Positions 11,190 to 23,715 are shown, counted from the stretch's first letter. The stretch is DNA of 64,000 bases from Ctena decussata (GCA_963989385.1 OZ022502.1:1543501-1607500); one strand, 5' to 3'. A program made the numbers and translations. Notes: generated from the sequence alone by a model not told the origin.

Positions 11190-14100
11190 GGGCCCAGTTG
11201 TTCAAAGCACCGTTAGCCTAGCGAGCTCGTTAAGAGGTCAACTCGTTAAGTGTTTTATGACTTCATAACCAAACACACTAATATTTTTTGTTGAAAAAAT
11301 GTAAAAAAGCTTTTCACAATTTTTAGCTCGCCTGAGCACGAAGTGCTCAGGGTGAGCTTTTGGGATACCCTGATGTCCGTCGTACGTCCGGACATCCGTC
11401 CGTCCGTCAACTTTTGCTTTTGTACACTCTAGCGGGCACAGTTTTGATCCAATCTTTCTGAAACTTTGTCAGAATGTTTATCTCCATTAAATCTAGGCCA
11501 AGTTCGAAACTGGGTCATGTCGGGTCAAAACTAGGTCACTAGGTCAAATATTAGAAAAACCTTGTGTACACTCTAGAAGGCACAGTTTTCATCCAAAGTT
11601 CATGAAACTTTGTCAGAATGTTTATCTTAATAATATCTAGGACAAGTTTGAAATCGGGTCACGTCGGGTGAAAAACTAGGTCACTAGGTCAAATCTTAGA
11701 AAAACCTTGTGTACGCTCTAGAAGGCACAGTTTTCATCCAAAGTTCATGAAACTTAGTCAGAATGTTTATCCTCATAATATCTAGGACAAGTTTGAAACT
11801 GGGTCACGTCAGGTCAAAAACTAGGTCACTAGGTCAAATCATAGAAAAACATTGTGTACACTCTAGAGGACACAGTTTTGATCCAATCTATATGAAACGT
11901 TGTCAGAATATATATCCACATAAACTCTAGGCCATGTTTGAAACTGGGTCATGTCGGGTCAAAAACTAGGTCACTAGGTCAAATCTTAGAAAAACGTGTA
12001 AGCACTAGAAGGCACAGTTTTCATCCAAAGTTCATGAAACTTTATCAGAATGTTTATCCTCATAATATGAAGGACAAGTTCGAAACTGGGTCATGTCCGG
12101 TCAAAAACTAGGTCACTATGTCAAATCTTAGAAAAACCTTGTGTACGCTCTATAAGGCACAGTTTTATTCCAAAGTTCATGAAACTTAGTCAGAATGTTT
12201 ATCCTCATAATATCTAGGACAAGTTTGAAACTGGGTCATGTCGGGTCAAAAACTAGGTCACTAGGTCAAATCATAGAAAAACCTTGTGTATGCTCTACAG
12301 GACAAAGTTTTGATCCAATCTATATGAAACATTGTCAGAATATATATCTCCATAAACTCTAGGCCAAATTTGAAACTGGGTCATGTAGGGTCAAAAACTA
12401 GGTCACTAGGTCAAATCTTAGAAAAACCTTGTGTACACTCTAGAAGGCACAGTTTTCATCCAAAGTTCATGAAACTTTGTCAGAATGTTTATCTTTATAA
12501 TATCTAGGACAAGTACGAAACTGGGTCATGTTTGATCAAAAACTAGGTCACTAGGTCAAATCATAGAAAAACATTGTGTACGCTCTAGAGGACACAGTTT
12601 TGATCCAATCTTTATAAAACATTGTCAGAATGTTTATCTCCATAAACTCTAGGACAAGTTTGAAACTGGGTCACGTCGGGTCAAAAACTAGGTCACTAGG
12701 TCAAATCTTAGAAAAACCTTGTGTACGCTCTAGAAGGCACAGTTTCATCCAAAGTTCATGAAACTTAGTCAGAATGTTAATCCTCATAATATCTAGGACA
12801 AGTTCGAAACTGGGTCACGTCGGGTCAAAAACTAGGTCACTAGGTCAAATCATAGAAAAACCTTGTGTACGCTCTAGAGGACATAGTTTTGATCCAATAT
12901 ATATGAAACATTGTCAGAATATATATCTCCATAAACTCTAGGCCAAGTTTGAAACTGGGTCATGTAGGGTCAAAAACTAGGTCACTAGGTCAAATCTTAG
13001 AAAAACCTTGTGTACGCTCTAGAAGGCACAGTTTTCATCCAAAGTTCATGAAACTTTGTCACAATGTTTATCTTTATAATATCTAGGACAAGTACGAAAT
13101 GGGGTCATGTGGGGTCAAAAACTAGGTCACTAGGTCAAATCATAGAAAAACATTGTGTACGCTCTAGAGGACACAGTTTTGATCCAATCTTTATAAAATA
13201 TTGTCAGAATGTTTATCTCCATAAACTCTAGGCCAAGTTCGAAATTGGGTCATGTCGGGTTAAAAACTAGGTCACTAGGTCAAATCTTAGAAAAACCTTG
13301 TGTACGCTGTAGAAGGCACAGTTTCGATCAAAAGTTCATGAAACTTTATCAGAATGTTTATCCTCATAATATGAAGGACAAATTTGAAACTGGGTCATGT
13401 AGGGTCAAAAACTAGGTCACTTGGTCAAATCATAGAAAAACCGTTTGTATGCTCTACAGGACACAGTTTTGATCCAATCTTTAGGAAACTTTGTCAGAAT
13501 GTTTATCTCCATAAACTCTAGGCCAAGTTTGAAAGTAGATCATATCAGGTCAAAACTAGGTCACTAGGTCAAATCTTAGAAAAACCTCGTGTACGCACTA
13601 GAAGGAACAGTTTTGATCCAGTCTTCATGAAACTATGTCAAAATGCTTATTGTCCATATATATATGCCCCTTATGAAACTGAGTCACGTCAGATCAGAAA
13701 CTAGGTCACTAGGTCAAATCTAAGAAAAACTTTGGGTACACCCTAGAGGGCACAGTTTTGATCCAATCTTCATGAAACTCTGTCAGAATGTTTACCTTTA
13801 TGAAATCTAGGTAAGTTTGAAACTGGTTTGTGTCGGATCAAAAACTAGGTCACTAGGTCAAATATAAGAAAGACCTTGTATACGCTCCAGAGGGCACAGT
13901 TTTGATCCAATCTCAATGAAACTTTGTCAGAATGTTTATTCTTACAATATCTGGTTTGAAACTGGGTCATGTCGGGTCAAAAGCTAGGTCACTAGGTCAA
14001 ATTTAAATTAAGTTATGTTGCAAGAATCAGAACTAACATTGCAATGATGCCAGCCACAAACTCCTTGGAATACATTAGTTTCACCACAGTGAGATAATGA

Positions 14101-14575
14101 TGCTACCATTCTATCATCTGTGTTTGCCTAGTTAAGTCTAGTTGAAATCCATCAAAGGAACTCAACATGAACGGGAACTTTTCGGAGAAGCGACTCTGCC
14201 ATTTTCAGCTCACCCGATCGAGCCTTACAGTATTGGTGTTAGCCGCCTCTTTCATCCATCCGTAAACATTTTCAAACATCTCTGAAACCACTGGGCAGAT
14301 CAAATTTCATATGGAGCCTGCACATGGGTCAAAGGATTGAAAGTTCTTCAAATGATCTTGGTCACATGACCAAGGTGGCCGCCATTCCCATGTATGGTAA
14401 AAACTCTTATAAATCTTCACCAGAGCCAGTGAACTGATTAATGCTCAGGTGAGCGATTCAGGGCCACCATGGCCCTCTTGTTCAACAAAAAACATTGGCG
14501 TACTTAAAATATTAATGTTTGAAGTTTTAACGAACCATTAGCTAAAGACGTTGTTAGTTTTGAACAACTGGGTCC
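11190..14575. mobile_element. MITE of the 'GGGCCTGGTTGTTC' type, split by cassette A
   Basis: The left part (11190-11324) starts 'gggcccagttgttcaaagc'. The right part (14482-14575) ends 'ttttgaacaactgggtcc'. An uninterrupted relative of ~250 bp is at 29833-30085, with the same terminal and central sequences. About 3.15 kb of cassette A sits at the hairpin centre. Confidence 0.8.
11321..14482 (+). mobile_element. Tandem-repeat cassette A (pearl/HINE-like, ~18 units of ~143 bp)
   Basis: The left end is TTTTAGCTCGCCTGAGC, an imperfect hairpin ending 'gggtgagctttt', then a CCGTCCGTCCGTC run (about 11390-11410). The core (11420-14000) is ~143-bp units with 'aactaggtcactaggtcaa', 'cacagttt' and 'gtcagaatgtttatc'. 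The right end (14440-14482) has GCTCAGGTGAGC, the inverse of the left end, then a hairpin AGGGCCACCATGGCCCT and CTTG. Subterminal inverse repeats plus a 3' hairpin and a minisatellite core are the layout described for Helentron-associated elements and bivalve pearl repeats. That assignment is inference. Confidence 0.75.
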
Positions 14576-14763
14576 TGAATTTTAGCCCTTAACTCTGTGA
14601 AAATAACCAAATAACGCATATTTTTTGCCATGGAGTGCTTGAAACCTGTAAATGTTAAACACCTTAAACCTGTGTTTTTATCTTTTATTGAACTGAATCT
14701 CATAAATGGCCATGACATATCTGAAAGTTAAATGATTTTTGCTCCCATTTCCAAGGTTGTGTC

Positions 14764-14963
14764 AGTGCTCCAGATAAGAAGGAGTACAGGGTAGTTCAAA
14801 GATATTTTAATGGTCAAAGATACTTTCCTTAATTCTCAATGAAAATGTTGCAACTCCTCATTGGAACCACCGCAGCAAGAGGTTTCTAATGAGGGGTCAC
14901 AACCTATGTTTTTATGGAAAATTAAGAAAAATTATCCATGTTACCCTTCTTATCTGGATCTCT
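14764..14963. mobile_element. Foldback MITE, 'GAGACGGTTC' family, copy 2
   Basis: Ends 'agtgctccagataagaagg' and 'cccttcttatctggatctct', with a central 'tgaggggtcacaac'. The central hairpin is diverged. Confidence 0.75.
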
Positions 14964-15283
14964 ATTACAGGCATTCTCATTTAAAGAATTGCCGTGGGAA
15001 TTCAGATGTACCATAGACAGAATAGGAAGAAAACAAAGTGCTAAGATTTTCCCTCCCACTCTCAAGGTTGTGCATTTCAGAAGCTCTGTAGATCTAGGCT
15101 GGGCTCACACCAGATGTGTTCACATAAACATTTCTAGTCATATTTTTTGTTGTACTCAGAGGTTCTGAACAGATGTGTTCACTTTGTGGTTACTAGTCAT
15201 ATATTTTTTTTTTTTATTGCACTCAGAGGTTCTGAACAGTGCTAGTGAGCAGTTTATTTCAAAGCTTCAGATACGGTGGGATC

Positions 15284-15484
15284 AGAGCTCTAGATAAGAG
15301 GGAGTATTTGATGATAATTAACGATAATTTTTCTTATTTCTCATCAAAACCATATGTTGTGACCCCTCATCTGAACCGTCTCGTCGAGACGGTTCAGATG
15401 AGGGGTCACAACATATGTTATTATGCAGAATTAACAAAAATTATCCCTAATTATCACCAAATACTCCGTCTTATCTAGAGCTCT
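15284..15484. mobile_element. Foldback MITE, 'GAGACGGTTC' family, copy 3, with 9-bp target duplication
   Basis: A 201-bp near-perfect palindrome beginning AGAGCTCTAGATAAGA, centred on GAACCGTCTCGTCGAGACGG. It is flanked on both sides by GGTGGGATC (15275-15283 and 15485-15493). A 9-bp duplication fits Mutator-like elements. This is the best preserved copy. Confidence 0.88.
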
Positions 15485-15493
15485 GGTGGGATC

Positions 15494-15666
15494 TTAAGGA
15501 TAATTTAGAAATAATTTTTCTTATTGCACAAGAAAAACATACCATGTGACTCCTCAGTAGAACTGTCTGCTAGACAGTTTTATTGAGGAGTCTCAAGGTA
15601 TATTTTTGTGCTAATATACTCAAAATTATCCTGAAATTAACCCTTACCCTTTCTTACCTGGAGCAT
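15494..15666. mobile_element. Foldback MITE, 'GAGACGGTTC' family, copy 4 (left end lost)
   Basis: It starts within the arm at 'ttaaggataatttag', directly after the target duplication of copy 3, and ends 'ctttcttacctggagcat'. The centre 'actgtctgctagacagtt' is a hairpin. Confidence 0.7.
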
Positions 15667-16138
15667 GTAGGTTTAGTTTTATAGTTTTGTTTTACATACA
15701 TTTGCTAATGTTCAAGTTTAATATTTGTTCTTACTATGATACTTGAGTCCATTCAGGCCATCCTTTGAAAAAATTTAATGGTTTTTAAGCTCCTACTCAA
15801 AATTTATCCGTAGGGTAGGTGGTTAGATTTTATGCCCACGAAGCAACATGGAGTGCCAATATACAAATCACAACATTTGTCTCCCCATCTGTATTTCACT
15901 ATCAAGAGTCAAAGCAGAGTTTAAATATAGGGATTTTGGAAACAGAGCTTTTTTTTCCTAAAGTTGGGAAGAATTTTGGCAAGTTTGGAATGAAAAATCT
16001 AATGGTAGTAGCAAAATTTGGGAACTCTGATTTTGAAAAGAAATTCTTTTTGGAATGGGCCAAAGTAGGAGCTCATCAAACCAACTTTTTTTATGGTGGC
16101 CTCCATGGAAGAGTTGGCTTGTGGCATATGCAGACAGC
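15667..16138. other. Spacer between MITEs
   Basis: A 109-codon open frame at 15819-16148 runs into the next MITE and shows no domain I recognise. I do not call it a gene. Confidence 0.35.
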
Positions 16139-16338
16139 AGAGCTTTAGATAAGAGGGAGTATTTGATGATAATTAAGGATAATTTTTCTTATCTCTCATT
16201 CGAGCCATATGTTGTGACCCCTCATCTGAACCGTCTCATCGAGATGGTTCAGATAAGGGGCCACAACATATGTTTTTATGCAGAAATAACAAAAATTATC
16301 CCTAATTATCATCAAATACTCCCTCTTATCTAAAGCTC
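16139..16338. mobile_element. Foldback MITE, 'GAGACGGTTC' family, copy 5
   Basis: Very close to copy 3 in the arms ('taagagggagtatttgatga') and centre ('accgtctcatcgagatggtt'). The flanks show only a weak 9-base similarity. Confidence 0.85.
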
Positions 16339-17247
16339 GGAGACAGAATTTGGGTCTCAGCCAGAGGAGATGCTGAGAAGATCTATCACGATGGACAAAC
16401 TACACTATGATCATGTGATTCTTGCTGTTAATGTTAAATAATTCAAATTCAGAAACATTATGATGTCAGAGCGAGTGGCCTTGGGTGTTTACTCTATTTT
16501 GTATGGTCAGTTTCAGTCATTACTCTATTTAGTATGGTCAGTTTCAGTCATGTGACTGTGACAATATTAGTTTCTCTTTTCACTGATTTGCCAAATTTGG
16601 CTATAGGACACATTTGAAACGTATATTTGAAACGTAATTTTAATAAAATTACGTTTCGTTTTAAATAAGAATTTTGTTGGCCTCTTTACTGAAAATCTGC
16701 TGGCCCAAAATATTGCATTCTGCTTACAAAGTAATCATCTAGCTTGACCGAAGTTTTTGTAGAAAAAAATACGAAAATTATAAGTTAGTGACAAATTTAG
16801 TCAAAATAGGTTCAGTACAAGCTGTCCACTTTCTTTTGAGTGGTAAACTGATGTGTTGAATGCACCGTCCAAGCTGCCAAAAAATCTGCCTGATTTGATG
16901 TTTTGGTTGTAATTGATGCACCTTATTTATTCAACTATAAAACAGTGCTTTTCCATAGATCTAGAATAACAGCTAATATCTGAATCTGACATGCAAAATT
17001 CTGCTTTCAGATGGGTTTTGCCTTACTATAACTATCCCAAATATCTAGGTTCATCGCGGGGGAAGGGAAAATCTCATCTTGTAATCAAAGAAACATGGTA
17101 TACCTGTGGCTTTGATGATACTCCTCATATGTTTCCTGATACATAATTTGTAAGAGAAGCACAGTCTGAGCTGGATGGTGTGGTCACGGGAAGTGTTGAA
17201 GCTTTAATAGCACTTTTGAAAGGTCAGACAGGAGCTGTTACAAAGGC
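16339..17247. other. Spacer with one small palindrome
   Basis: The only structure is a perfect hairpin GAAACGTAATTTT/AAAATTACGTTTC near 16627-16656. No gene seen. Confidence 0.4.
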
Positions 17248-17448
17248 AGAGCTCCAGATAAGAGGGGGTATTGAGGATAACTCAAAGATAATTTTTCTTA
17301 TTTCTCAACGAAAACATATGTTGTGACCCCTCAATAGAACTGTCTCGATGAGACGGTTCTATTGATGGGTCACAAAATATGTTTTTGTGGAGAAATATGG
17401 ATAATTATCCTAAAATTATCTCTGTTACCCCTTCTTATCTGGAGCACT
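17248..17448. mobile_element. Foldback MITE, 'GAGACGGTTC' family, copy 6
   Basis: Ends 'agagctccagataagagg' and 'ccttcttatctggagcact'; centre 'actgtctcgatgagacggtt'. Confidence 0.85.
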
Positions 17449-18186
17449 GGAAAGGTAGTTAACTATGGCATAAGAAAAGCATAGTGGCAATGAAATGGAC
17501 ATTGGTGGTTGTTAGCAATGTGTCAGCAAAAAACATTAAGGACACAATATTTGAAAACAGCAAAAATGAGAAAATGTTGGACACCGCCATATTTATTGTT
17601 CAGTTAGAAGGCAGACATTTTTCTCTTCAAAACAAGGGAAGATTTTAAACCTAATAAAGAGTACTAGAAAACATTTAACTGTTACTGTTTCATTTGATTA
17701 AATGGCCAAACATGTCGACGGTGTCAGAGTTACTACTATACATTATTTCCCAGGAGCAACAATTTCCCTAGCTTCAACAATTTATTGCTACTAAAAATGC
17801 TAGTATTTCTTACAAGTATACTATCATTTCTCATTACAGCATAGGTGAAATTGCGAGCTTTTATGAAAACTTTGCTACATTTATCAAATCAAATTCAAAC
17901 ACCAAATTGATTATTTCTGTCATAATTCTAGCAATATCAGGAAGACATGAAAATGATATGAATGGTGAACTGAAAACTGAAGCGTTCTGGTCACTGACCA
18001 GAGTGTCAAGTGAAAACATTCGCTACAAAGGACATCACTACAGGGTATATATAAGTAGCTTGTAAGCCTCGCAATAAAACTACATGTAATTGTCAAAACC
18101 TGTTTCAAGATAATTTTCTATATTTTCTTTATTTGCTGTTATAATCACTTGATCTTGATGCATCTTGGTTTCACTGATCCATGGAC
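17449..18186. other. Spacer, no features recognised
   Basis: No gene or repeat that I can support. Confidence 0.35.
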
Positions 18187-18390
18187 AGAGCTCTAGATAA
18201 GATGGGGTTATTTATGGTAAGATGGAGTAGTTGATGATTGATAACTGAGGGATAATTTTTCTTCTTATTGAAACCTTTGTTGTGACCCCTCATCTGAACA
18301 GTCTCGAGACGGTTCAGCTGAGGGTCACAACAATGAACATATGTTTTTCTGCAGAATTAATAAAATTTATCCGGAATTATCTAGAGCACT
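18187..18390. mobile_element. Foldback MITE, 'GAGACGGTTC' family, copy 7
   Basis: Ends 'agagctctagataagatgg' and 'ggaattatctagagcact'. A short internal duplication of 'aagatgggg/aagatggag' lies near the left end. Confidence 0.8.
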
Positions 18391-18649
18391 GCATATGATG
18401 GAATGTAGATGCAAACAGACAAACCAGTCAGAACAGAAAGATTTACATTACTCTGCATATGCCGCAAGTCACCATTTTAAGGTGACACATATTTTGATGT
18501 ATTTTTTCCTTAGTCTGTAGGTGATAGTGCTTTTTATTAATGTTAGAAATTAGTATTGGTTTCTTTCTATGGATGTCATTGCCTTTTGTTTTCATTTTGT
18601 AATACAGGGATTTTCCCTGGCCAAATTTTGGGCCGAATATCGTCCCCTA

Positions 18650-19953
18650 TTTTTAGCTCACCTGAGCCGAAGGCTCACAGGTGAGCTTATAGTATAGGCA
18701 GGCATCCGTCGTACGTCGTCCGTCCGTCAACATTTTCAAACGACATCTCCTCTGAAACTACAAGGCCCATTGTAACTAAATTTCATATATAGCATCTATA
18801 GGCAGGGGGAACCAATAATACTGTTTTTTTATCCAAATTGCTTCGGAACTTTGGTTGCTATGGCAACTTAAAGTTTCCATTGACTTGTATGGGAAAAATT
18901 GAAAATTTGCATTTATTGCTATGTCACTGCAGATATTTTGACAAAACTTTTACAGAAATGTTCCTTGAGTAGTCCTCCATCAACCGCATGAAATTTTTGT
19001 CAATTGCACAATTTGGCATGGCAACTGAATGGTTAAAAATAGTAAAAATATACAAAAATCATCTCCTCAGAAACTATGCAACCAATAAAGCTCAAACTTC
19101 ACAGAAAGGATCTTGGCACTGCCTTCTATAAAAGTAGTTTTTCTTGGCAATTGCTCTAGCAGTTTGGTTGCTATGGGAACTTAAAGTTGCCATTGACTTA
19201 TAATGGCAAAATAGAAAATTTGCATTTATTGCTATGCCACTGCAGATATTTTGACAAAACTTTTATAGAAATGTACCTGGAGTAGTCTTTAACCAGCCTT
19301 GTTAAATTTATACAAATTGGGCAATTTTTCTGGTTGCCATTGCAACCGAATAGTTAAAAATGGAAAAATTATTAAAAAATCATCTCTGCATAAACTGTGT
19401 GTCCAATAAAGCTCAAACTTTACAGAAAGATAATGGGGAAAGTGAAGCCATGAGGAGGATGAAGCTGATACTTTGCATACATATTAATAACATTAGCCTC
19501 TACCTAAACTATATTTCATATTATCATTTCCCATGTGCTATGGCAACTTAAAGTTTCCATAGACTTACAATGGGGAAAGTGGACATTTGGTATTTATTCC
19601 TGTGTTACGGCAGATATTTTGACACAAGCTTTACAGAAATGTTCCTAGAGTAGTCCTCTATCAGCTATAAGAATTTTGCCCAAAGACCTGATTTTGATTG
19701 GTTGTCGTTGCAATTGAAGGGCCAGATTTTCAATTTTTTCATTTTTTTTTTTTTTTTTGCCAAAGATCTTCTTCTCAGAAGCCATTAAGTGGGGATAAAG
19801 CTTATTTTTTGCATAAATGTTTGTGATATTATCCTCTACATAAATGGTGTGTTTATTGCTGTTGTGCATGTTGTTTTGTTGCTGTGGCAACTTAGTTTTT
19901 CCAACATAACCTCAGTGCTCAGGTGAGCAATATAGGGCCATTGGCCCTCTGGT
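18650..19953 (+). mobile_element. Tandem-repeat cassette B (~3.5 units of ~305 bp)
   Basis: The left end is TTTTTAGCTCACCTGAGCC with hairpin partner 'ggctcacaggtgagctt', then CCGTCGTACGTCGTCCGTCC. Core units share 'ttgctatggcaacttaaagt' and 'gcagatattttgacaaaac'. The right end is GCTCAGGTGAGC, then the hairpin AGGGCCATTGGCCCTCTGG. Termini match cassette A while the core is unrelated. Confidence 0.75.
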
Positions 19954-20337
19954 TTCCCATTTCGAGTTAAAATTTCCCAAAATAGAGTAAATCTGTCCCA
20001 ATTTCTTATTTAGTTCTACATTTTGGTGAAAATTTCATGAAAATAGGACCCAAAAAAAAGAACCAAAAAAAAATAGCAAAGTTACAGAAACTGATGTTCA
20101 TATTCCCATTTGATAGGAATTACTCATGAATAGTTCTAATAAAGGCAAACTCAGAATAGTTTAACATATTAAAGCTTACTTTATGATTTTACATGTAACT
20201 GAATCTGAAACAGAGATCTTGTTTTTATCATCTAGTCAAATTTTTCCAAATTTGATGATTCATATGTTGTTTTTCCGAAATTCAAAGCCCCTGGCCCGAG
20301 TTCAGAAAGGTAGGAAAATCCCTGTAATATTTAGAGG
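19954..20337. other. Spacer
   Basis: AT-rich; no gene recognised. Confidence 0.3.
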
Positions 20338-20543
20338 TTCTGATAAAGTATTTGATATTCTGGGATAATTTTTGTTATTTCTACTATCTCTATAAAAAGT
20401 TAGGTTGTGACCACTCATTAGAACTGTCTTGGCGAGACGGTTCTAAAGAGGAGTAAATCATTAGTTTCATTAGTTATTATGGAGAATATTAACAGAAATT
20501 TATCTTGGAATAATCTTTATATACTCACCTTATCTGGGCCACT
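20338..20543. mobile_element. Foldback MITE, 'GAGACGGTTC' family, copy 8 (diverged)
   Basis: Centre 'aactgtcttggcgagacggt' and right end 'caccttatctgggccact'. The left end is degraded ('ttctgataaagtatttgat'). Confidence 0.7.
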
Positions 20544-20551
20544 GTAAACTG

Positions 20552-20755
20552 TAATGTGCTTAAATTTCGGGACACCTAAATAATTTTTCGTTTGGGACAA
20601 ATGGAAAATTAATTATATTTAGGTGTCCCGACATTTAGGTACATTACCTGTAATTTGCTTAAGTATTAGGACACTAAAAATATTCAATTTTCCATTTGTC
20701 CCAAAGGAAAATTAATTATTTTAGGTGACCCAGAATTTAGGCAGATTAATATGGA
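20552..20755. mobile_element. Two adjacent small palindromic MITEs
   Basis: Each is ~95-105 bp and folds on itself: 'taatgtgcttaaatttcgggacacctaa' in pieces at the left and 'ttaggtgtcccgacatttag' at the right. The second copy (about 20649-20755) repeats the plan with 'ccatttgtccca'. Confidence 0.65.
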
Positions 20756-21014
20756 TTGTGCGCACTGTATTACAAAAACAAGCCATTATTTTGTAACCAT
20801 TCTTCTAGAATCTAGGAGTTAAAACAGAATTGATACTCAGCAATCAATATGAGGGGTGGTATTACCACAATTTCTCATCATTTTGGCCACATGGATGGAT
20901 TTATATGAACTTACTAAAAATAAATACCGGTACAACCTTTCCGCTATTGATACATGTAACTTATTTTGATATACACTTGTTTAAAAGTGCAATTACATAG
21001 CAGTATTCAGATGT

Positions 21015-21345
21015 TAAAGGACCAATAGGGTAATGGTTTTTGACACGGTGCTTGAAAGTAAAAGTGCTCAACTTCAAGGATAATTACTTTGGATAAGGTA
21101 TGGGTACACATCTCATGTTTTCCTGCCATTTTGTCAAAGGGACACAACTTTGATGACTTTCTGATTGCTTGCTTTTTTCCCTGAATGACTTGGCACTTCA
21201 AATGGGGTCTACTCTCAAAGGCAAGAATTTGCTCCTATAGGAGCCAATTTTTCCCAGTAAGAGTTTACCCTCTTTGAGAAGGGAGGCAGAAAATGAAAAT
21301 GGCAGAGTTGCTTCCCCTGAGAGTGTATCTGTGCACCTTAAAATG
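21015..21345. repeat. Dispersed repeat with 'GGGGTCTACTCT...GCTCCTA' landmark
   Basis: Related to 25340-25775 (interrupted by a MITE), 28935-29225 and, in part, 30835-30955. Shared blocks are 'gggtctact', 'gagaagggaggcaaaaatga' and 'gagttgcttccc'. It has no coding capacity and the family is unknown. Confidence 0.55.
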
Positions 21346-21867
21346 TCCTTATATTCATGGTAATTTCAGTAGTTGGTTGTGAATTTTGTTTACTAGTTTG
21401 TTTGATACCAAAAGGAGAAAAAAAAGAAGTTTGCTTTCAGTTTCACTTGGTGTTTGTTCTCTATGCATGTTTACCCTCATTTCCATTTTAAGCTGCTGAT
21501 TGATCCATGATGGAATCTGCCAACTTTAAAATAGGATTACCTGGATTAGTTCATTCATAGTTGTTGGTTAAAAGTCTTAAGTAATAGTACAGATGGTTCT
21601 GTGCAGATTCAGACCAGACTGCTCTTAAAGGTGTAGTCTGATCAGGGTCAACAGCGTTTGCCTTTCGAATGCATTACTGCATTGTCAGACCAAATTGTAC
21701 CATTTTTAGGACAACTATGGTTTATTATATGTTGTTGTATTGTTGCTTGACATCCACTGTAGACAGCTATGGTCAAGTCCGGACGGTCAGTTAACCTAAC
21801 TACACCATTCAGGCTTAGACCCCCCACGCTGGATGGTCAGTTAACCACACCATACTAAGTGCACATA
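21346..21867. other. Spacer
   Basis: A fragment of the 'gatcagactgggc' MITE family may be present at 21595-21665. Otherwise unassigned. Confidence 0.3.
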
Positions 21868-21960
21868 TTAATCTCTATGTGAACCAGCGGAAAGTAAGTG
21901 GCTGGACCGGGTATCGAACCTGGGACCCCTGGCTCTTGAGTCAGACATGCTATGTGTCAG
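21868..21960 (-). repeat. tRNA-derived SINE fragment
   Basis: On the minus strand an exact RNA polymerase III B-box-like GGTTCGATACC (21910-21920) sits in a T-arm-like stem 'ccaggttcgatacccgg', preceded by an anticodon-stem-like 'tctgactcaagagccagg'. No full cloverleaf can be drawn, so I read it as a SINE head or tRNA relic. Confidence 0.5.
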
Positions 21961-22360
21961 TATATGTTTTTAGAGACAAATAATGGCAAACAGTGTAGTC
22001 ACTAGTCAGTGAGAGGCCTGCTCCTCTATGTCAGTGTGCAATGACCTTGCCTCTCACCAGCAGCAGGGCAAAAGCTACAGAAACAGATGCCACACAGTAA
22101 CACATGCTATTTTAGCTCAGAATCACATGATGCCATACTTTTTGTCATGCCTGCAATTAGCAAAATGCGAGAGGTATTACTATGTAGATGGGGCACAAAC
22201 TTTTATCAGGTAATATTTTACATTCTTAGTGTATTCACTGAAAAGCCTAAAGTAAACCATTAGAACGTAATGTAGTTTACATTCCAATAATTACATTGAG
22301 ACGTGACGTCAAAATAAACAATGGCTCACTACAATCTGATTGGACGTCAGCAACAGGACT

Positions 22361-23714
22361 AGACAGTTAAGATGAGGGTCACAACATATGGTTTCAGTGA
22401 GAAATAATAAAAGGCCATCGGCCAAGTGTCACCCGACGTTTGAAATGTGTCACAAACTTCAGCCCTTTATTCTGTTTCAGAGTAAAAGTATGGCCAAAAA
22501 AAGAAAATATATATATTACAGAACCTGGGAAGCAAATGATAACTATACATAAGCAAAGACATATACCCAATTACTGGGCCTCTTTATAAAATACTTAAGT
22601 TCAGAACGGGGTATATATGTGTAAAATCAGGTTACTGAAACTATACGCCCTTACAAAATGACCAAAACATCAAGACTGTATACCCAGTAACAAAATAACA
22701 AGAGCCATAATCCTGCTTATATGAATCTGATGAAAAATGAACAATGCATTTATGAAAATTCAGCCCATTAATATGAATAGTTCTGGAGTTATCCCTTTAC
22801 CTTTAAGTGAACGTCTATTATCTATGAAAGGGGAATAACTCTGTCACTTATAATTTAGTACATCCTAACAATAATCAGAATAATCAATTTACCAAATGCT
22901 AATAGCATACCAAATTTCAACTCTCTTGGTCAAACGGTTCAAAAGTTGGAAAAATGCCAAAAAATGACAAAGGGCCATAACTTTGTAAAAAATAGGAAAA
23001 TTGAAATTCCAAAATCACATGCACATCTTCAGATCATGATGAAACATTCTGCACAATTTCAAGTCAATCTGATACAAGATGTTGCAGGAGTTGCGGGGAC
23101 AAGGTCTAAGTCAGCAAGGGCGGTAACTCCATTAAAAATGGCCGAAACAAAAATATAAAACCACATGCACATCTTCATATCGTAAGAATACAATCTGTAA
23201 AATTTCAAATCAATCCGATGAAAGATGTAGGAGGAGTTGCGGGGACAAGATTTCGGAAGGTCTGAGTAAGCAAGGGCTGTAACTCCATAAAAAATGGCCA
23301 AAACAAAAATATAAAACCACATGCACATCTTCATATCCTAAGAATACAATCTGTAAAATTTCAAATCAATCCCATGAAAGATGTAGGAGGAGTTGCGGGG
23401 ACAAGATTTCGGAAGGTCTGAGTAAGCAAGGGCTGTAACTCCATAAAAAATGGCCGAAACAAAAATCGAAAACCACATGCACATCTTCATATCATTAGAA
23501 TACAATCTGTAAAATTTCAAATCAATCCTACGAAAGATGTAGGAGGAGTTGCGGGGACAAGATTTCGGACGGACGGACAGACGGAAGGACGGACGGACGG
23601 AAGGACGGACGCACACACGGACGGACGAGGGTCATTTCTATAGTCCCCCTCCGCCTACGTCGGGTGACAAAAATATTTGTCTATTATCATCAAATGCTCC
23701 CTTATCTAGAGCTC
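22361..23714. mobile_element. Foldback MITE, 'GAGACGGTTC' family, copy 9, split by cassette E
   Basis: The arm 'agatgagggtcacaacatat' (22370-22412) and the terminal arm 'attatcatcaaatgctccct' to 'tagagctctg' (23669-23714) belong to one MITE half. About 1.25 kb of cassette E separates them. The outer left half is missing. Confidence 0.7.
22413..23668 (-). mobile_element. Tandem-repeat cassette E (~4 units of ~160 bp)
   Basis: Read on minus, the left end is TTTTTGTCACCCGACGTAGG, followed by tracts of CCGTCCGTCC (23560-23640). The core units share 'aggaggagttgcggggacaag' in part and 'ccacatgcacatcttcatat'. The right end is ACGTCGGGTGACAC, the inverse of the left end, and then the hairpin TTGGCCGATGGCC. 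The plan is that of cassettes A-D with a different terminal sequence. Confidence 0.7.
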
Positions 23715-23715
23715 T

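Noticed and set aside
10838..11221. Overlapping 87-127-codon frames on both strands around the G tracts
   Set aside because: They read through poly-G/poly-C and the 85-bp duplication; low complexity and present on both strands.
11420..14000. Possible CRISPR array because of regular repeats
   Set aside because: Units are contiguous without unique spacers, this is animal DNA, and the block is the core of cassette A.
15819..16148. 109-codon frame as a host gene
   Set aside because: No recognisable domain, atypical composition, and it overlaps the next MITE.
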